Source: Lathyrus oleraceus
Taxonomy: Eukaryota > Streptophyta > Magnoliopsida > Fabales > Fabaceae
Length of the DNA: 64,000 nt
Assembly: GCF_024323335.1 (NCBI RefSeq)
Contig: NC_066583.1
Span: 273,552,916 to 273,616,915, forward strand
Reading direction: 5' to 3'
Part shown: positions 22,706-34,436 of the stretch, one piece after another
How the letters are laid out: each line of letters opens with the position of its first letter
Position numbering within the stretch: the first letter of the stretch is position 1
Program-made: the position numbers and the translations under genes
Notes under the pieces: generated by a model
Databases searched by the model: none
What the model saw: only the letters and a program-made list of their open reading frames with translations
What the model was told of the DNA's origin: nothing

Positions 22706-24610
22706 GATGAGGTTTTAGGAATTTGACAAACCATATTTAATTTAAGTGTATTATTTTAGTCTTTTTAATTTGAATAAATGCCAATTAATTGTGTTGACCA
22801 ATTGTGATGACTTATTTGAGTTTGACTCTTGTTGTTGGGCCTTGGTCAAGGTTGATTTGACTTTGTCAAGTTAATATCATTGGATTTAGGGGATTGATGG
22901 AATGTATATTCCATCTCCCAAAATGAATGGATGATATTAATTTGGTAAAAGTCCTCCTTTGACCAATTTGAGTTTTGATCCATTCCCTTCCCTCTTCATT
23001 TCATTCACATTCTTTATGCATTCATCTCATTTGGCCTATGATATCTCAAAGTCCTAAGGCTAGTTGATTGAAAAATCAACATAAGTACGAATGAGATTAG
23101 GCCACCTCTTTTGCATATTCTTTTTGTGTGTGGTATGTTTTATGAGCATAGTCCATTATACTATGTCTCTAACATGCATTAACACCAAAATTCTATTGCC
23201 CGGCCTCAAATAGTTGTGACTTCTACATAAGTCCAATTACGATTGCTTAACATAGCGCTAAATTTGTGATACGAAAAAGGCATATCATTCTAGTTAGTGA
23301 GATTGTAAGTCTCCCCTCTTTCATGGTATTGTGTGGAAACTTGGCCTTTTTTCCTTCCTTTGGAAGATGTCTTGGTTAAAGGATCCCTGCTTGTGATAAG
23401 TGGGTTGAGTGTTCTCCAAATAATGACTAAAAAATAAAAAGCAAAAGCAAAACAATACTAACTTCTAACTCATTAACAACTAACTTTTAATTTCAAGCCA
23501 TTTACTTTAATGTCATTTAATTTTTAGTCTTTATTCATTTGCCATTATTCATACCATTCTAATTGTTTATGTTAATGCAATTTTCACTTTGTCCACTTGG
23601 ACCATATTGTGTGATATATTCCATTTTGTGTATACTTTGTTTGTTTGTGTGGTCTTTGACCATTAATGTACATAATAATAATAAAAATCCTAAAAAACGT
23701 TTGTGTGGGCTGTTGACTTGATCTTGGACAAATGGACTTAGAACTTAGGCAACATTCCTATGCTAAAGGACTTGGCCAATGCCAACTTTCATGTAATCAA
23801 GTGCTTGCAATTTGAAACTTCATCTGATACATCATTGAAGATCCCTTTGAGTTCATCTGCAACATGATCATTGTGAAGCTGTTATTTTAAACCTGTGACT
23901 TGTGAATTCATCTGTTACATGGGCTATCTTGAAGAAGATCATGGAGTGGCTAAGCTTGGATATGGATATCTTTATTTGATGCCTTTCTCTTCAAGATTGA
24001 TATAATTGTGCATTTTAGTGTTGCTTGATTCTAAATGTCCAAGGGAATTTGGGTTTCTATTGACATTCTTGTCTATTGGATTGCTACCCATTGGTCAGAT
24101 CTTTTCAACCCATAACTTTTAATATTGTGCATAGGATTAGTCTCTTCATCTCCTCCCCATTTATTTAATTTCAAAATCTCCCCCTCATTTTTAAAATTTT
24201 CTTTGTTTGAACTAGTTTTGTTCTAAACTTTGACCACTTTGCAAAAGATAGAAACTTTGGTCTTATGCCATAGAATTTTCAAACTTCCTTTTCTTAATCA
24301 AACTTGTAAATAGACTTAATTATGCTTGACTTAAACTTTCAAAAAGACAAAAAGAACTAACTCATTCAAACCATTTTTGGGCCTCTGTGCCTTTCAAACT
24401 TAATTTTTGTTAAAAGCAATGCATCCACTTTGAAATTTGTATCACGAACTACGAGGTTTTGATCCCTCATTTTTATGTTGGTACGTAGGCACAAGTCCGA
24501 AGGTCTTGTCAAATACAAAAATATAATTAATGAATTCTTTTCTCATCCCCCCATTCTATTTGTTTGTAAACATCATTTTGTATAAAATACATATGCACAC
24601 AAAAAGGGCT

Positions 24611-24656
24611 CCCTAGGAGTACCTAGGGCACTTTGAGTGCTAACACCTTCCCTCTG
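24611..24656 (+). promoter_or_regulatory. AGTA-loop hairpin module, LTR H
   Basis: CCCTAGG-AGTA-CCTAGGG (24611-24628), a perfect 7-bp stem, then 8 bases later AGTGCTAACACCTTCCC. The stem differs from A, B and K but pairs fully. Confidence 0.72.
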
Positions 24657-25057
24657 TGTAACCAACCCCCTTACCTGTAATCTATGACATTTTATTAGTT
24701 TTGATTTGAAAACTTCTTACTTTTAGGTTTTGTTCGTACTTTTTCCCTTGGAAACAATAAAAGCACGATGGTGACTCTTGTTATATGATGTCTAGTTTAT
24801 CCATAGCTTGATGATCATGAATTTACCGCTACAGCTACCGGGGTTCGATAATGAAGAACCAGGACCCCGTCCGTCCTCAAAAGAGAAGACAGAACAATAG
24901 GAGAGTCGCCACCGAATTTTATTGGATTTCCTCTATGGGAGAGGAATGGGAAAATAGTCGAAAAACCCTCGGGGAACAGAGATGCACACGAGAAGTAAAA
25001 AAAAGGATAAAGAATCGGTCTCACAACCGAGATTGGGTTCGGAAGTCGATTACGCAA

Positions 25058-25100
25058 GGGGAAGGTATTAGCACCCCCTCAAATCCATCATACTCCATGG
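25058..25100 (-). promoter_or_regulatory. Weaker AGTA hairpin module, LTR J
   Basis: Minus strand CCATGG-AGTA-TGATGG: four Watson-Crick pairs, one mismatch and a G:T, then the GGTGCTAATACCTTCCC motif after about 10 bases. Confidence 0.5.
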
Positions 25101-26370
25101 GAACCATTTAGGTTGTCTGCGTATGTAGGGATTTATCTGTTTATTATGTTTATTTTCTAAAAGAGTGTGAAAGAATGAGATTTTTGGTTTTTTATTATTG
25201 TGCGCGTCAAGGAATATGGCCCTTGTGCCTAACGTATCATTCATCAGGTGATAAAGAATTAGAGCTCCGTAGTTCAGAGTAGAAAAGGTTTGTGGGTTGG
25301 TTGATTTTACCTTGGAGAAAAGGGTTTTCGAAGTGATGCCCTAAGGCCCAAAAATAAGGTTTGATGGGTTGTGTTATTTTTACCTTGAATAATGGTTTAT
25401 GAAAAAGTGTTTGTGATTAGATTGCACTAAAGTGTACGGGCGGAGGTGAATATTCTAGACAAACAAACCGAGCGTCTCGTGTAAAAAATAATCAGAGTTT
25501 ATTAAATGATTATGATGATGAATACTTTAGTGTAAATTACAAGACAATAACATAAAAGTAAATCACAAGGTAAGAATGTTAAGGTCACAATAACAATGGT
25601 TAGTGAGTAAAAAAGTTAGTGTAGTATAGTAATATGTACAAGTTAAACTCTTGAGGATTACCTATCGTTACGTCAAAAGATTCAAAATATGGCGCATCAG
25701 GGGATAACTTATCATTGATGCAAAGTATTGAAGATGATCAATGATCAACTTACAAAACATTTGTAATAATGAAAGTTATGAAAACCCCAAGTCAATCTAT
25801 TAATAGCTTGACAAAAGGAAGATTATATCACTCTAGGGTTAAAGATTTAGAAGTTGATTAATGGTTAGGTTAGACAAGTTATGCAATGATTACTGTACAA
25901 AGTGAACAAGAAAGCATAATGTTTAGAGGGTTAGTATATATAATGGAAACAAAATGAAATGGAAACACAAGTTAATATACAAGCAAAAGGCTTCATCTAC
26001 GTGTCACATGATTCAAGTTTGGTTTATATAGAGGCAACCTATTTATGCCTCAAAGTATCATGAATGATCCATTGATCATTCATTGATAGATTTGAAACAT
26101 ATAAGGTTTAATAAACCCTAATAAATCCATAATCATGACTAAATAGACCTTATTAGCCATCAATGTTCAAGGCATTGAAAGTTAATCAAGAATTGCTCAA
26201 ATGAAATGAAATAAAGTGTTAAAAAATAAAATAGGGAAAAATAAAAAGAGTTTGCGTTGGAAAAAATTTAATCAGAATTAAAATAAGTGAGGAAAAAATA
26301 AAAATAAAATATAAATAAATAAGTGAAAAAATAATAAAAAGGAAAGAAATAAAGCAAAAATAACACAAAG

Positions 26371-26445
26371 GGGCTCGCTAGGGGTTAAACCCCTGACCTT
26401 GGGGTCATGGGGTGAACCCCATCACCAACTGAGCCAAGCAATCTT
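26371..26445 (-). mobile_element. tRNA-derived SINE-like segment inside LTR J
   Basis: The minus strand has a perfect RNA polymerase III A box, TGGCTCAGTTGG (26436-26425), and a near-consensus B box, GGTTTAACCCC (26391-26381), about 56 bases apart end to end. The order and spacing match a tRNA. The anticodon arm is distorted by a palindrome (ATGGGG..CCCCAT) and no CCA end is evident, so a functional tRNA is unlikely. A SINE head or tRNA pseudogene fits. The 3' body and flanking duplications were not identified. Confidence 0.55.
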
Positions 26446-27109
26446 GGTGATAAAAATGCACTTCAAATAAATAAATAATAGAGCAAGTGATAAAATGAGG
26501 TGTGCACGTAAGTCAACCATCAGAGTGGGACATGAAATCTGTTTAAATTTAAAACTATGCGCAACAATGTTGTCTTCAACCTCAAGACAACCAAAATCAA
26601 AATTCCAGAACACATGTTTTTCATTGAATTCAAGCATGGAAACAACATCCACACACATCATTGATCTTACCTCCACACTCATGAGCCATTGATTGGCTCT
26701 AAGTGTGGAGTATTTACCAAAATTTCAGAAACTCGAGTTGACCTAAAACAAAAATTAAATGCTTGATGATGGAGAGTCAACACTCAAACCATAGGGTTAT
26801 GTTTCAGTGGATGATTTCGAGTTGAATGGTAACTTATTTGAGTGAAGGGGGTAAGTGTAGCTACCTGATTAAAATCGGTTTTAGAAGTGAACTCTGATGA
26901 GTTGGAGTAGCTCAGATGCGGTGTTGGAAAGGTGGTTTGGTGTTTAGGAAAGCTTGAGTGATGTTTACGGATGGATTTTGGGCACTTGCTTTGAGTTGAA
27001 AAGGTTCAGAACTTAGAAATAGTATCTCTATTTTTGAGAGTGAAGCTCGGTTTTGTAGCAGGGTATTTTTGGCTGCTCAAGCTTGGTTTTAGTGTGGAAA
27101 ACCTTCCCC

Positions 27110-27117
27110 TATTTATA
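27110..27117 (-). promoter_or_regulatory. TATA box, LTR J
   Basis: TATAAATA on the minus strand, framed by complementary CCTTCCC and GGGGAAGG so that the TATA lies in the loop of an inverted repeat. Confidence 0.55.
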
Positions 27118-28747
27118 GGGAAGGTGTAGGGATGGATAGGTGAGAGAATAAGAGTGCTTTGGTCAGAAATCACTAGTGAGTTGAAGCATGCTCGAGGATG
27201 GATTTTTTGGGATATGAAATGGCATGTTCTGACCTAGTTTGCTTCACCAACCAACTAGTTTTGGTCCTTATCACCAAATAGGTGCAACCAAAGGCTTTAC
27301 AATGACCTGATATGGATTTGGCTTCTAACCATTTTGGGAAATTTTTAGAGAATTACACATGGCTCGGGTTCCTTGATTGGTGAGCTTTCCACATCAAAAT
27401 TAACTTTCATTTGTGCCTTGATATGCTATGTAACATGTTAGAGGTCAAATGGAATCATATTGAAGTGGTTTGGGGACTTGGTGCATGGAATTGCAAGTTC
27501 TAGCCGGTTGTGGCTTGGCTTATGCATCATGATGATTTCCAAACATTGAACTAGGGCTAAATGAAATTGGCTCGTGCATTTTGCATGAAATTTGTGCCAA
27601 TTACTCTTTTTCCACGTCCTTGATCAAATGCAAAAGGAACCAGATCAAAAGGAGTTGTGGTTTGAAAAGGGTAATGTGGTAAAGTGGTGGTCTTGGTCAT
27701 GATTTTAGGTCTTGATAGGCCATTGGACCAGCTTGGCCAATGCAAATATTGAGGTCCTTTCTCAAAGAATTGGGTCTTGGACCTTGAAACAAAATTGATG
27801 ATGGACTCAGTTAGGACAATTTTCTTAAAGAGGATGTTGAAAAGCTTGCAAGGTGAAAAAGTTAAAGACTTTGGACCAAATCATAGGCCATTCTTGCCAA
27901 AATGTGACCAACCAACATGACCTAGAAATGTCACTTTGTGATTTATTGATTTTTAAGGCACAATGGTGGATGTTTGAAGCTCATATGCTCATATCATGAT
28001 GTAAAATGAGGCTTGGATCTTTGTGAGATGATTTTAGGTCATGTTTATAGGTGAATTAAATTCCTTAAAACTTCAAAGTTCATGACCAAACAAAGTACTT
28101 GTAACATGAATTAAATGGGTGTTTAATTGGTGAACTATGGTTGAAATTGACTTGAATTGAAGATGAATGAAGTGTGGTATGATGGGGTGACCAAATGAGT
28201 CAAAGCATAGAATCACAAGGTGCACAAACTAGGGTTTCTTAAGCCATAAGTTTCATCAAGAACCATGGTTAGTAGAATTAAGGTTTTGAGATGCAAGGGA
28301 TGTATCGAGATGATTCAAAGCATTGTGGCATGAACAGTGTTTAGATGTTAGGGGTCCTGAGTGGTGTGGTCGAGACTCAAGATGAACCATGACTTGTACA
28401 AGCCAAAGAGGGTCAAGAACTAGGGTTGAGGTCCTTGGGTGACCAGACGAATCTTCAATGGGGACTCACCATCTAATTAGGGTTTTGGAGAGTGAGTGAG
28501 ATATCTTGAATGATACTCTAAGCTTGTGAGATGCTTGAGGATGAAGATATGGTTGAGGTGGCTTTGGCACACCTCGACATGATCAGAGGGTCTTGAGGCT
28601 TCATGATTGAATCTTATGCCTTAAGTTTATGGAATATTATGGATCATTAGGTATGAATGCTTATGAAATGATATGTGTTGGATGTATGCTTATGAGTTAG
28701 GGTTATATAGGATGATATAGAGGTAGGGTAAATTTGAGGGTATGATA

Positions 28748-28892
28748 ATGTTAATCTTGGAGTTGTCCTAATAAAATGTGACAATAATAATTCCATAAAC
28801 CTCTCCAAATATATGATACTTCAGTATCAGAATAAACACATTGAGGTTATGCACCACTTTATTATGGATCATGTTGAAAAATGGGAATGCAA
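28748..28892. other. Unassigned sequence between LTR J and element G
   Basis: 145 AT-rich bases with no ORF, repeat or motif that I recognise. It may be pre-insertion DNA. Confidence 0.4.
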
Positions 28893-29779
28893 ATTGTAGC
28901 GGTAAATTCATGACTATTGAGTTATTGGTAAACATAACATAAATAAAACCAGAGTCGCCACCACACTTTTATTATTTCCAAAGGAAAAGGGAAAAAGTAC
29001 GAACAAAACCCAAAGCTAAGAAGTTTTCAAATCAAAACTAATAAAATGTCAGAGATTACAGGTAAGGGGGTTGGTTACACAGAGGGAAGGTATTAGCACC
29101 CAAAGTGTCCTAGTGTTGTTTTGTGCAATAATCTCTAGCCTTCCTATGTGAGGGTTACTTGCACGACCGGCTACGGAGTCCTGGACCTTAGTGTTTTGGG
29201 TGTATGGTTTTTTGGTAAACAGTGTTCTTGATAGGTTGAAAGAGTGTAAACGCGACTCTTGATGAGTCAAGGAGGTAATAAAGGTAAAATGTGAATGAAA
29301 ACTAGAAACGATAAAGCACTAAAGCAAAAGGATAAACGATAAAGCAAGAAAAAGGTAAACTTTGCAAGATTAAATGACTTGTAATTATAAAGTGGAGGCA
29401 AAATAAATTTTTGTAAGGAGAGTAACTTTTTTCTCGTAAACGCTTTGGTACTTCAAGCTTTACCCCTACTCCAAATGTTCAAATTTCCACCTCTAGAATT
29501 TCACCTATCATTGGCTTAAATACTAGTTGAAAATAATCGTCTGGAGGTTACAAAACTTTCTCGTGGTGCCACGTGTCGGTCCATTTCCCCCATCTTGGCG
29601 AATAACTACCCACGAGCTCTTTGAGTGCCCACATTCCCATTCTCTGCTCAAAACCTTCGACTTCGACCGAAGCTTGCATGTGTCGACCTGCAGATTCGTC
29701 TACCCTCCTGTCAAGGAGCCTCCGACAGAGCCCATGGTCGAAACTGGCTTTTCCCTTAGCTGAAATTTGTCAGCTAACA
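28893..29779 (-). repeat. 3' LTR of element G
   Basis: Starts TGTTAGCTGACAAATTTC at 29779, next to a polypurine tract, and ends TTTACCGCTACA at 28893; the ends form short inverted repeats. The last 150 bases or so (GGTGCTAATACCTTCCC, CTGACATTTTATTAGTTTTG) closely resemble the end of LTR H. The AGTA hairpin that precedes the motif elsewhere is degenerate here. The left flank is CAAAT; the right copy is off-window. Confidence 0.72.
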
Positions 29780-29792
29780 AATTTCCCCCTGA
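29780..29792 (-). promoter_or_regulatory. Polypurine tract of element G
   Basis: Minus strand AGGGGGAAATT directly upstream of the LTR start. This is the expected primer for plus-strand DNA synthesis. Confidence 0.6.
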
Positions 29793-30053
29793 ATAGGCTG
29801 GCTTCGACATGAGCGGGTCGATCGAGAAGTTGGCCTTTTGACGTTCCATATTTTGGCTAGTTGTCTTGTCATTACTCATGACTTCATATGTGATGATGAC
29901 TTTTTTTGGCCGCGCAGTTTTCAAGACACTCAACCATCATTAGAAGTTATCCCTAGGTCGTGGGATCTCAACTGAAACCCACTAACTCTTCTAATTACTT
30001 CCTAGCTAGCCACTTGTCAATCACCTACTGCTCGATTGTTCACCTCACTAGCT

Positions 30054-30061
30054 TATAAATA
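30054..30061 (+). promoter_or_regulatory. TATA box of the antisense gene in G
   Basis: GCTTATAAATAGTATC on the plus strand, 137 bases before the ATG at 30198, followed by a CT-rich leader typical of plant 5' UTRs. It points opposite to the retrotransposon transcript. Confidence 0.65.
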
Positions 30062-31882
30062 GTATCTTCTCCTTCTTTACACATTCTTCTACTTCCATGC
30101 TTGCGTATCCTCTTGCTCAAACCATAGACATACTTCTGCATCGCGCTTTCTCACACAACATCTAAAAAAAACCTCAAACCTTTGCTTCATTTCCCCAATG
30201 GCTTCGTCATCTTTCACGAAAGAAACAATCTCTTACGGTACTGGTCACAACCCCATCGCCTTCAATCTTACTGCTAAAGAAGGGATGAAAAGTACTCCTC
30301 AACCTTCATCATCTGATGAAGCCATTCTCAAGAACTGGCAAAACCAGTTGGCGATTCCTTTCATGGTGGACAAAAAGTTGTTGGCTTTCCACGGTCCCTT
30401 TACTGACAACAAATCTTCTCCAAAAATCGTTGCACCCTTCTTTCCTGGGTATAAACCCATTATGCCTCCTTCTCTCGACAGATCTATCGTACTTGACGCC
30501 AGGTTCATGGAGGCAAAAGTTAGGGTTTTTCGCTCCGTGCCCACTCCTGGGAACAAGGAGTACTTGGCGTGGCTTAACAAGGTCCAGCGCAAGCGTCAAG
30601 ACCAGTGGTGGATTGCTGGGATTTTTGACCTCATTCAGGTTTCGAGGTACGCCCATCGTGCTAACCCTTGCATGTTGTTGGCGTCCCTTTACTTCTGCGA
30701 AGGTTTGACTAACACCTTCTAGCTGCCATGTGGGATGCTGACACCCACTCTCTTCGACATGGCGGAGATTACCGGCCTTTCACCGTTGGGAGAAACTTTC
30801 GACCTAACTCTTTCGACAGAGAATACTTTCACGTTTGGTCGGGCCAGTCTCCTGAAGTATATCGAAGACCACCACAACAAAGAATTTGTCGAAGTGTCTT
30901 ATGAAGAGCACATAGCTTTCCTCACCTTGTGGTTCTCTTATTATGTCTTCTGTCCCGGAACCCAGTAGATAGCCAAGAGTTATATTGCTCTGGCGATCCA
31001 GATCCATGAGGGTCAACAACTATCATTGGGAAAACTACTACTGGCTTCTTTGTACCAGGCCCTGGGGTTGGCAACCTTGAAGATGAAACTCCTCGCTAAC
31101 ATCCCTAAAACCCTAAACTTGTCGAGTACTTTGTGGCTCCTGCAACATTGGCTAAACGCCACCTTCGAGTATCAGCTGGAATATACCACGTCGGAGCGAC
31201 TTATGCGACTGAACGAAGACCGACCAATCGAAGGTGCCAGATTGGCTTTGACAACCTGTCAGGAAACTCTAAACATCAGCATCTTCATGAAATAGCTAAA
31301 GATGTTCATTGAAGCGGACAAGTTCGCTCCTGGTATGGCGTCGTTTGCTGACCAGAACTTTGGCCCCAAATGGTTCAAGGATCCCTTTCCTGGTAGCTCT
31401 CCCCAAACTGCAGCTCAGTTGAACGTTATATGAAGGGCTTTCCTGACTCCAACCTTGTTGTCCTACAGGATTGAACCAGGGTCGAAGGGATTCGGTTTCA
31501 TGAGCCACCAACCAAACCTTGTATCTCGTCAACTCGGCATAAGTCATATGGTCCCAAAGTCTCTAGTATCTCATGATATCGACATCGTTTGGTCTGGTCG
31601 ATTGTTAACAACTGATGATCACAAGGCCTGCCTTCGTTTCTGTCGATCTAACAACCGTTATGAACTTCTAGTTTTTCGATTCCAACAATATTTTATGACA
31701 ACCACTGAGTTTATGACTGGTGGAACTCTTACTGCAATCGTGCTTTTGCCAGCGATCAGTTCCTCCAAAACATGGTCGATGCACTCTTCACCCTCGCCGG
31801 TGACATATAACCTTCGCCTTCGTTCGTCAATGCTCCCGACCCAAAAATCCAAAAGCCTCATGTCGATGAACCCCCTAAAAAG

Positions 31883-31950
31883 GTACCTGTACACTGACTT
31901 AGTTTTTCTTTAATTGGTGTTATGTCAATCTGACGGTTTTTTGTTGTTAG
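31883..31950 (+). other. Candidate intron 1 of the antisense gene
   Basis: AAG/GTACCTG donor and TTTTTTGTTGTTAG acceptor, 68 bases, T-rich. It joins CCCCCTAAAAAG to GGTCGAAAG in frame (EPPKK then GRKRVAEPT). Confidence 0.55.
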
Positions 31951-32354
31951 GGTCGAAAGAGGGTCGCTGAACCGACTTTGGCGTAACCTCCGAAAAAGAA
32001 ACGAGTGCCTTCGACCCCGCCTCATCAATTATGACCTATTCATCTTGTGAACAAGTTTTTTACTAATAATTTTTATCACTTCTTCATATGTCTCCATATT
32101 CAGGTGTCTGAAGAAGTGCCTGTGGCGGAGGACGAAGACTCATACGGGAGTGTGCACTCCTACATTTTCTATCCATCGAAAGCACCTCCTAAGACTCCAC
32201 CCACCCCTACATGGCGGAAGAAGGCTCCGGACCAGAACACTCCGACGAAGGTGGCTCCCTGGGCTTCGCCGCCAGTCCAAAAAGACGTCGAAGAGGTTCC
32301 TACCCCCGGGATTCAGAAAGGACTCCCACTGCTTTACCTCCTGTCGATCTCCAG

Positions 32355-32427
32355 GTATTTTGCCCATACTCCTCCCGTTTTGCATGGTTTTCTTCTTGTT
32401 ATGTGATCTAACACTTGTATTTCTTAG
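32355..32427 (+). other. Candidate intron of the antisense gene (downstream)
   Basis: CAG/GTATTTTG donor and TATTTCTTAG acceptor, 73 bases, T-rich. It joins VDLQ to GLVGSLIKVE in frame. A further acceptor, CCATATTCAG at about 32102, suggests another intron between these two. Confidence 0.6.
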
Positions 32428-33466
32428 GGACTAGTGGGCTCCCTGATTAAGGTCGAAGTCGAAGTCAAAGATTCGACCGAACTTCCTCCCACTGATGTTG
32501 CCTTAAGCCCCCAACAACAAGTTGAGTTCTAGAATGATTCCATAGTGACCTCTAAACCTCTTGCCTCTCCACCACCTCTTGATGTGAACGTGGCTGAAGA
32601 AAATGCATTTGCCAGCATCCTGACTCCGGATGACATAAGGATAATCAAACACAGGAATCCTGTAGAGGCCTTATGAAAACTGCAGCAAATTCGTCGTTTG
32701 TCGACGGACGCACCACCTCCATTAACTACTGTCGATGATTCTTCAGAGCTTCATGTAAAGGTTGTCTTTATCCTTTAGCAGCTGAAGGCATCACTCTGCG
32801 ACGGTGGATTTTTAGGCGCTCTTGGAAAAGATGGGGAGGTCGCTCGTGATATCTTCAAATTTCTCGACTCTCTAGCCCTTCGTGATCTTCCAGCCTCAAT
32901 GGTGAAGTACTTTTTTGAGTTCGAGGCTTTCTTTACTCAATTCATCAAGGACTTAAGCCTCCAAATTTTTTTTTACTTTCAAATTAACACGAAACTCAAC
33001 GAGGCAAAGATCAAATGGGATTCCAGTGAGGCTTGTGAGCGGGAACTCGATGAGTTCGAATACAAGAAGGAAGAGCGTCTTCGTTAGCGGGAAGTCTTCA
33101 ATCAGTAAATCTCTGATTACCAAGCTCAAATCCTGAGCTCCGCCAAAAGATTGCTGAAGTGGAAGCGCATAAGGCTTCTCTGGAGACAGTTAAGGGGATC
33201 CCTGAGCAGGAGGCGATCGACAGTGAGGTCATGAGGGGAATATCTCATGGGGAAAGAGCCCTTAAAATTGAGGTTGACATCAAGTATTTATGCGGGAAGA
33301 AAATCTCTCTGGATAATAGGATTAAGCATGAGATGGCCGCGTTTGAGGATTTTAAATCTAGGTTCCCCATTTAAATCTTTCTTCAATTTATTGTAGGTTT
33401 GTCGACCATATTTATAAGTTCCTCTTGGGATAATTTCTAAAGAATCAATGAAACTTATGTTTGGAT

Positions 33467-34436
33467 CTAGATCTCTTGTAGCATAGGTTTATATTTCTTC
33501 AAGTATTTTCCATTTACTCTCAAGACCCTTTGATCCCCACCAAGTTCTTTGATTTCGTACGCATTGTTATTGTACGCTCGAGTCACTTGAAATGGTCCTT
33601 CCCACTTTGGTGACCATTTACCTAGGGTTCAATCTCGATGATCCATAGGAAAGATTACTTTCCAAACGTAATCATTATCAACAAAGGTTTTTTCCCTTAT
33701 TTTTCTATTGTATACCTTGGCTACGCGCTCCTTTTGTCGGATCAGCATTTTGACCGCAGCCAATCTTTCTTCATCTAAATCAGCCAACTTATCGAACATC
33801 ATGTTCCAGTATTGCTCTGACTGAAGATCATTCTGACGTTGGACTCTGACGGACTGTAAGCGTATCTCCACCGGTAATATGGCATCGTGACCAAATGTTA
33901 GTCGAAAAGGGGTCGAGTCCGTCACCTCTTTGGGGGACGTTCGACATGCCCATAGAAGTTGGTCCAAAGCCTTGTGCCAATTCTTTTGTTTTTTAGAAAC
34001 ATGCTTCTTAATAAAACTTATTATTACTTTGTTTGCCGCTTCTACTTGGCCATTTGCTTGTGTATAGTAGGGTGTAGAGGTAACCAACCTGAAACCCGTC
34101 TGGCCGACAAATTCTTGCATCTTTTTTTCTACGAATACTGACCCTTGATCCTTAGTAATGGTCTCTGGGATACCAAACCTATACACGATATGTTTCTAAA
34201 TGAATTCGATCACCACCTCTTGATCCACCTTTACCAGAGGGATAGCTTCGACCCATTTGGTGAAGTAATCTATCCCGACTAGGATAAACTTCGATTGCTT
34301 CGACGAGGTCGGTCGAATTTCTCCAATGATGTCTAAATCCCACCCCCTAAAAGGCCATGGTTTGATGATAACATGCAACTCTCTTGTCGGCATATGTTGA
34401 ATACTCGCGTGTCTTTGACATTCCTAGCATCCTTTG
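33467..34436 (-). pseudogene. Integrase core and C-terminus of element G
   Basis: Second half of integrase, interrupted on its N-terminal side by LTR K. The core is visible as WDLDIIGEI, FTKWVEAIPL, ETITKDQGSVF and QANGQVEAANK, giving the D, D and E positions. The C-terminal part, GKWSPKWEGPFQV and YLKKYKP, ends at TAG 33467-33469. In-frame stops: TAG 34424-34426 inside the zinc-binding Cys pair, TAA/TAG near 34190, and TGA 33629-33631. Homologues of this lineage run through all of these. Confidence 0.9.

Larger units (their letters stand above)
21157..24834 (+). repeat. LTR H (plus strand), main fragment
   Basis: Ogre/Tat-type LTR reading left to right and ending in TTTACCGCTACA. It has TATAAATA (21594-21601), a 28-bp tandem repeat (22604-22705), the AGTA hairpin module (24611-24656) and the GGTGACTC block 60 bases from its end. 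No Arg-type primer site follows, so this is a 3' LTR or solo LTR; its start is off-window. No gene is seen in it. Confidence 0.75.
24835..28747 (-). repeat. LTR J (minus strand), probably solo
   Basis: Recognised by the GAGAGTCGCCACC block (24900), a hairpin-like module and GGTATTAGCACCCC (25058-25100), a TATAAATA at 27110-27117 and a start reading TATCATACCC at 28747. That start is close to the TGTCATACCC of related LTRs. No polypurine tract lies right of it and no primer site left of it, which suggests a solo LTR, but I found no clean target duplication. The left border is uncertain by some 15 bases. No protein gene is seen. Confidence 0.65.
30198..33374 (+). pseudogene. Antisense accessory gene of element G (plant-mobile-domain-like), spliced, decayed
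   Basis: Plus-strand gene lying head to head with pol. The first exon starts MASSSFTKETIS and contains LPCGMLTPTLFDMAEITGL and FLTLWFSYYVFC, which resemble the plant mobile domain (from memory of the family). In-frame stops occur at about 30720, 30966, 31293 and 31434, with a frameshift near 31700. After the first intron come basic stretches KKGRKRV and PPKKKRV, which look like nuclear localisation signals. The C-terminal part (about 32900-33374) is charged and coiled-coil-like. The gene ends 93 bases from the end of pol, converging on it. Function is unknown. Confidence 0.7.

Noticed and set aside
24815..25111. ORFs on both strands at the H/J junction
   Set aside because: They cross the LTR border and have no homology or conserved frame.
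26371..26445. Functional tRNA gene
   Set aside because: A and B boxes fit, but the anticodon arm does not fold normally and the acceptor stem is poor; called SINE-like instead.
30299..30708. Overlapping ORFs on both strands in the antisense gene of G
   Set aside because: The 30198 frame has TATA, leader, start and domain similarity; the others are shadows.
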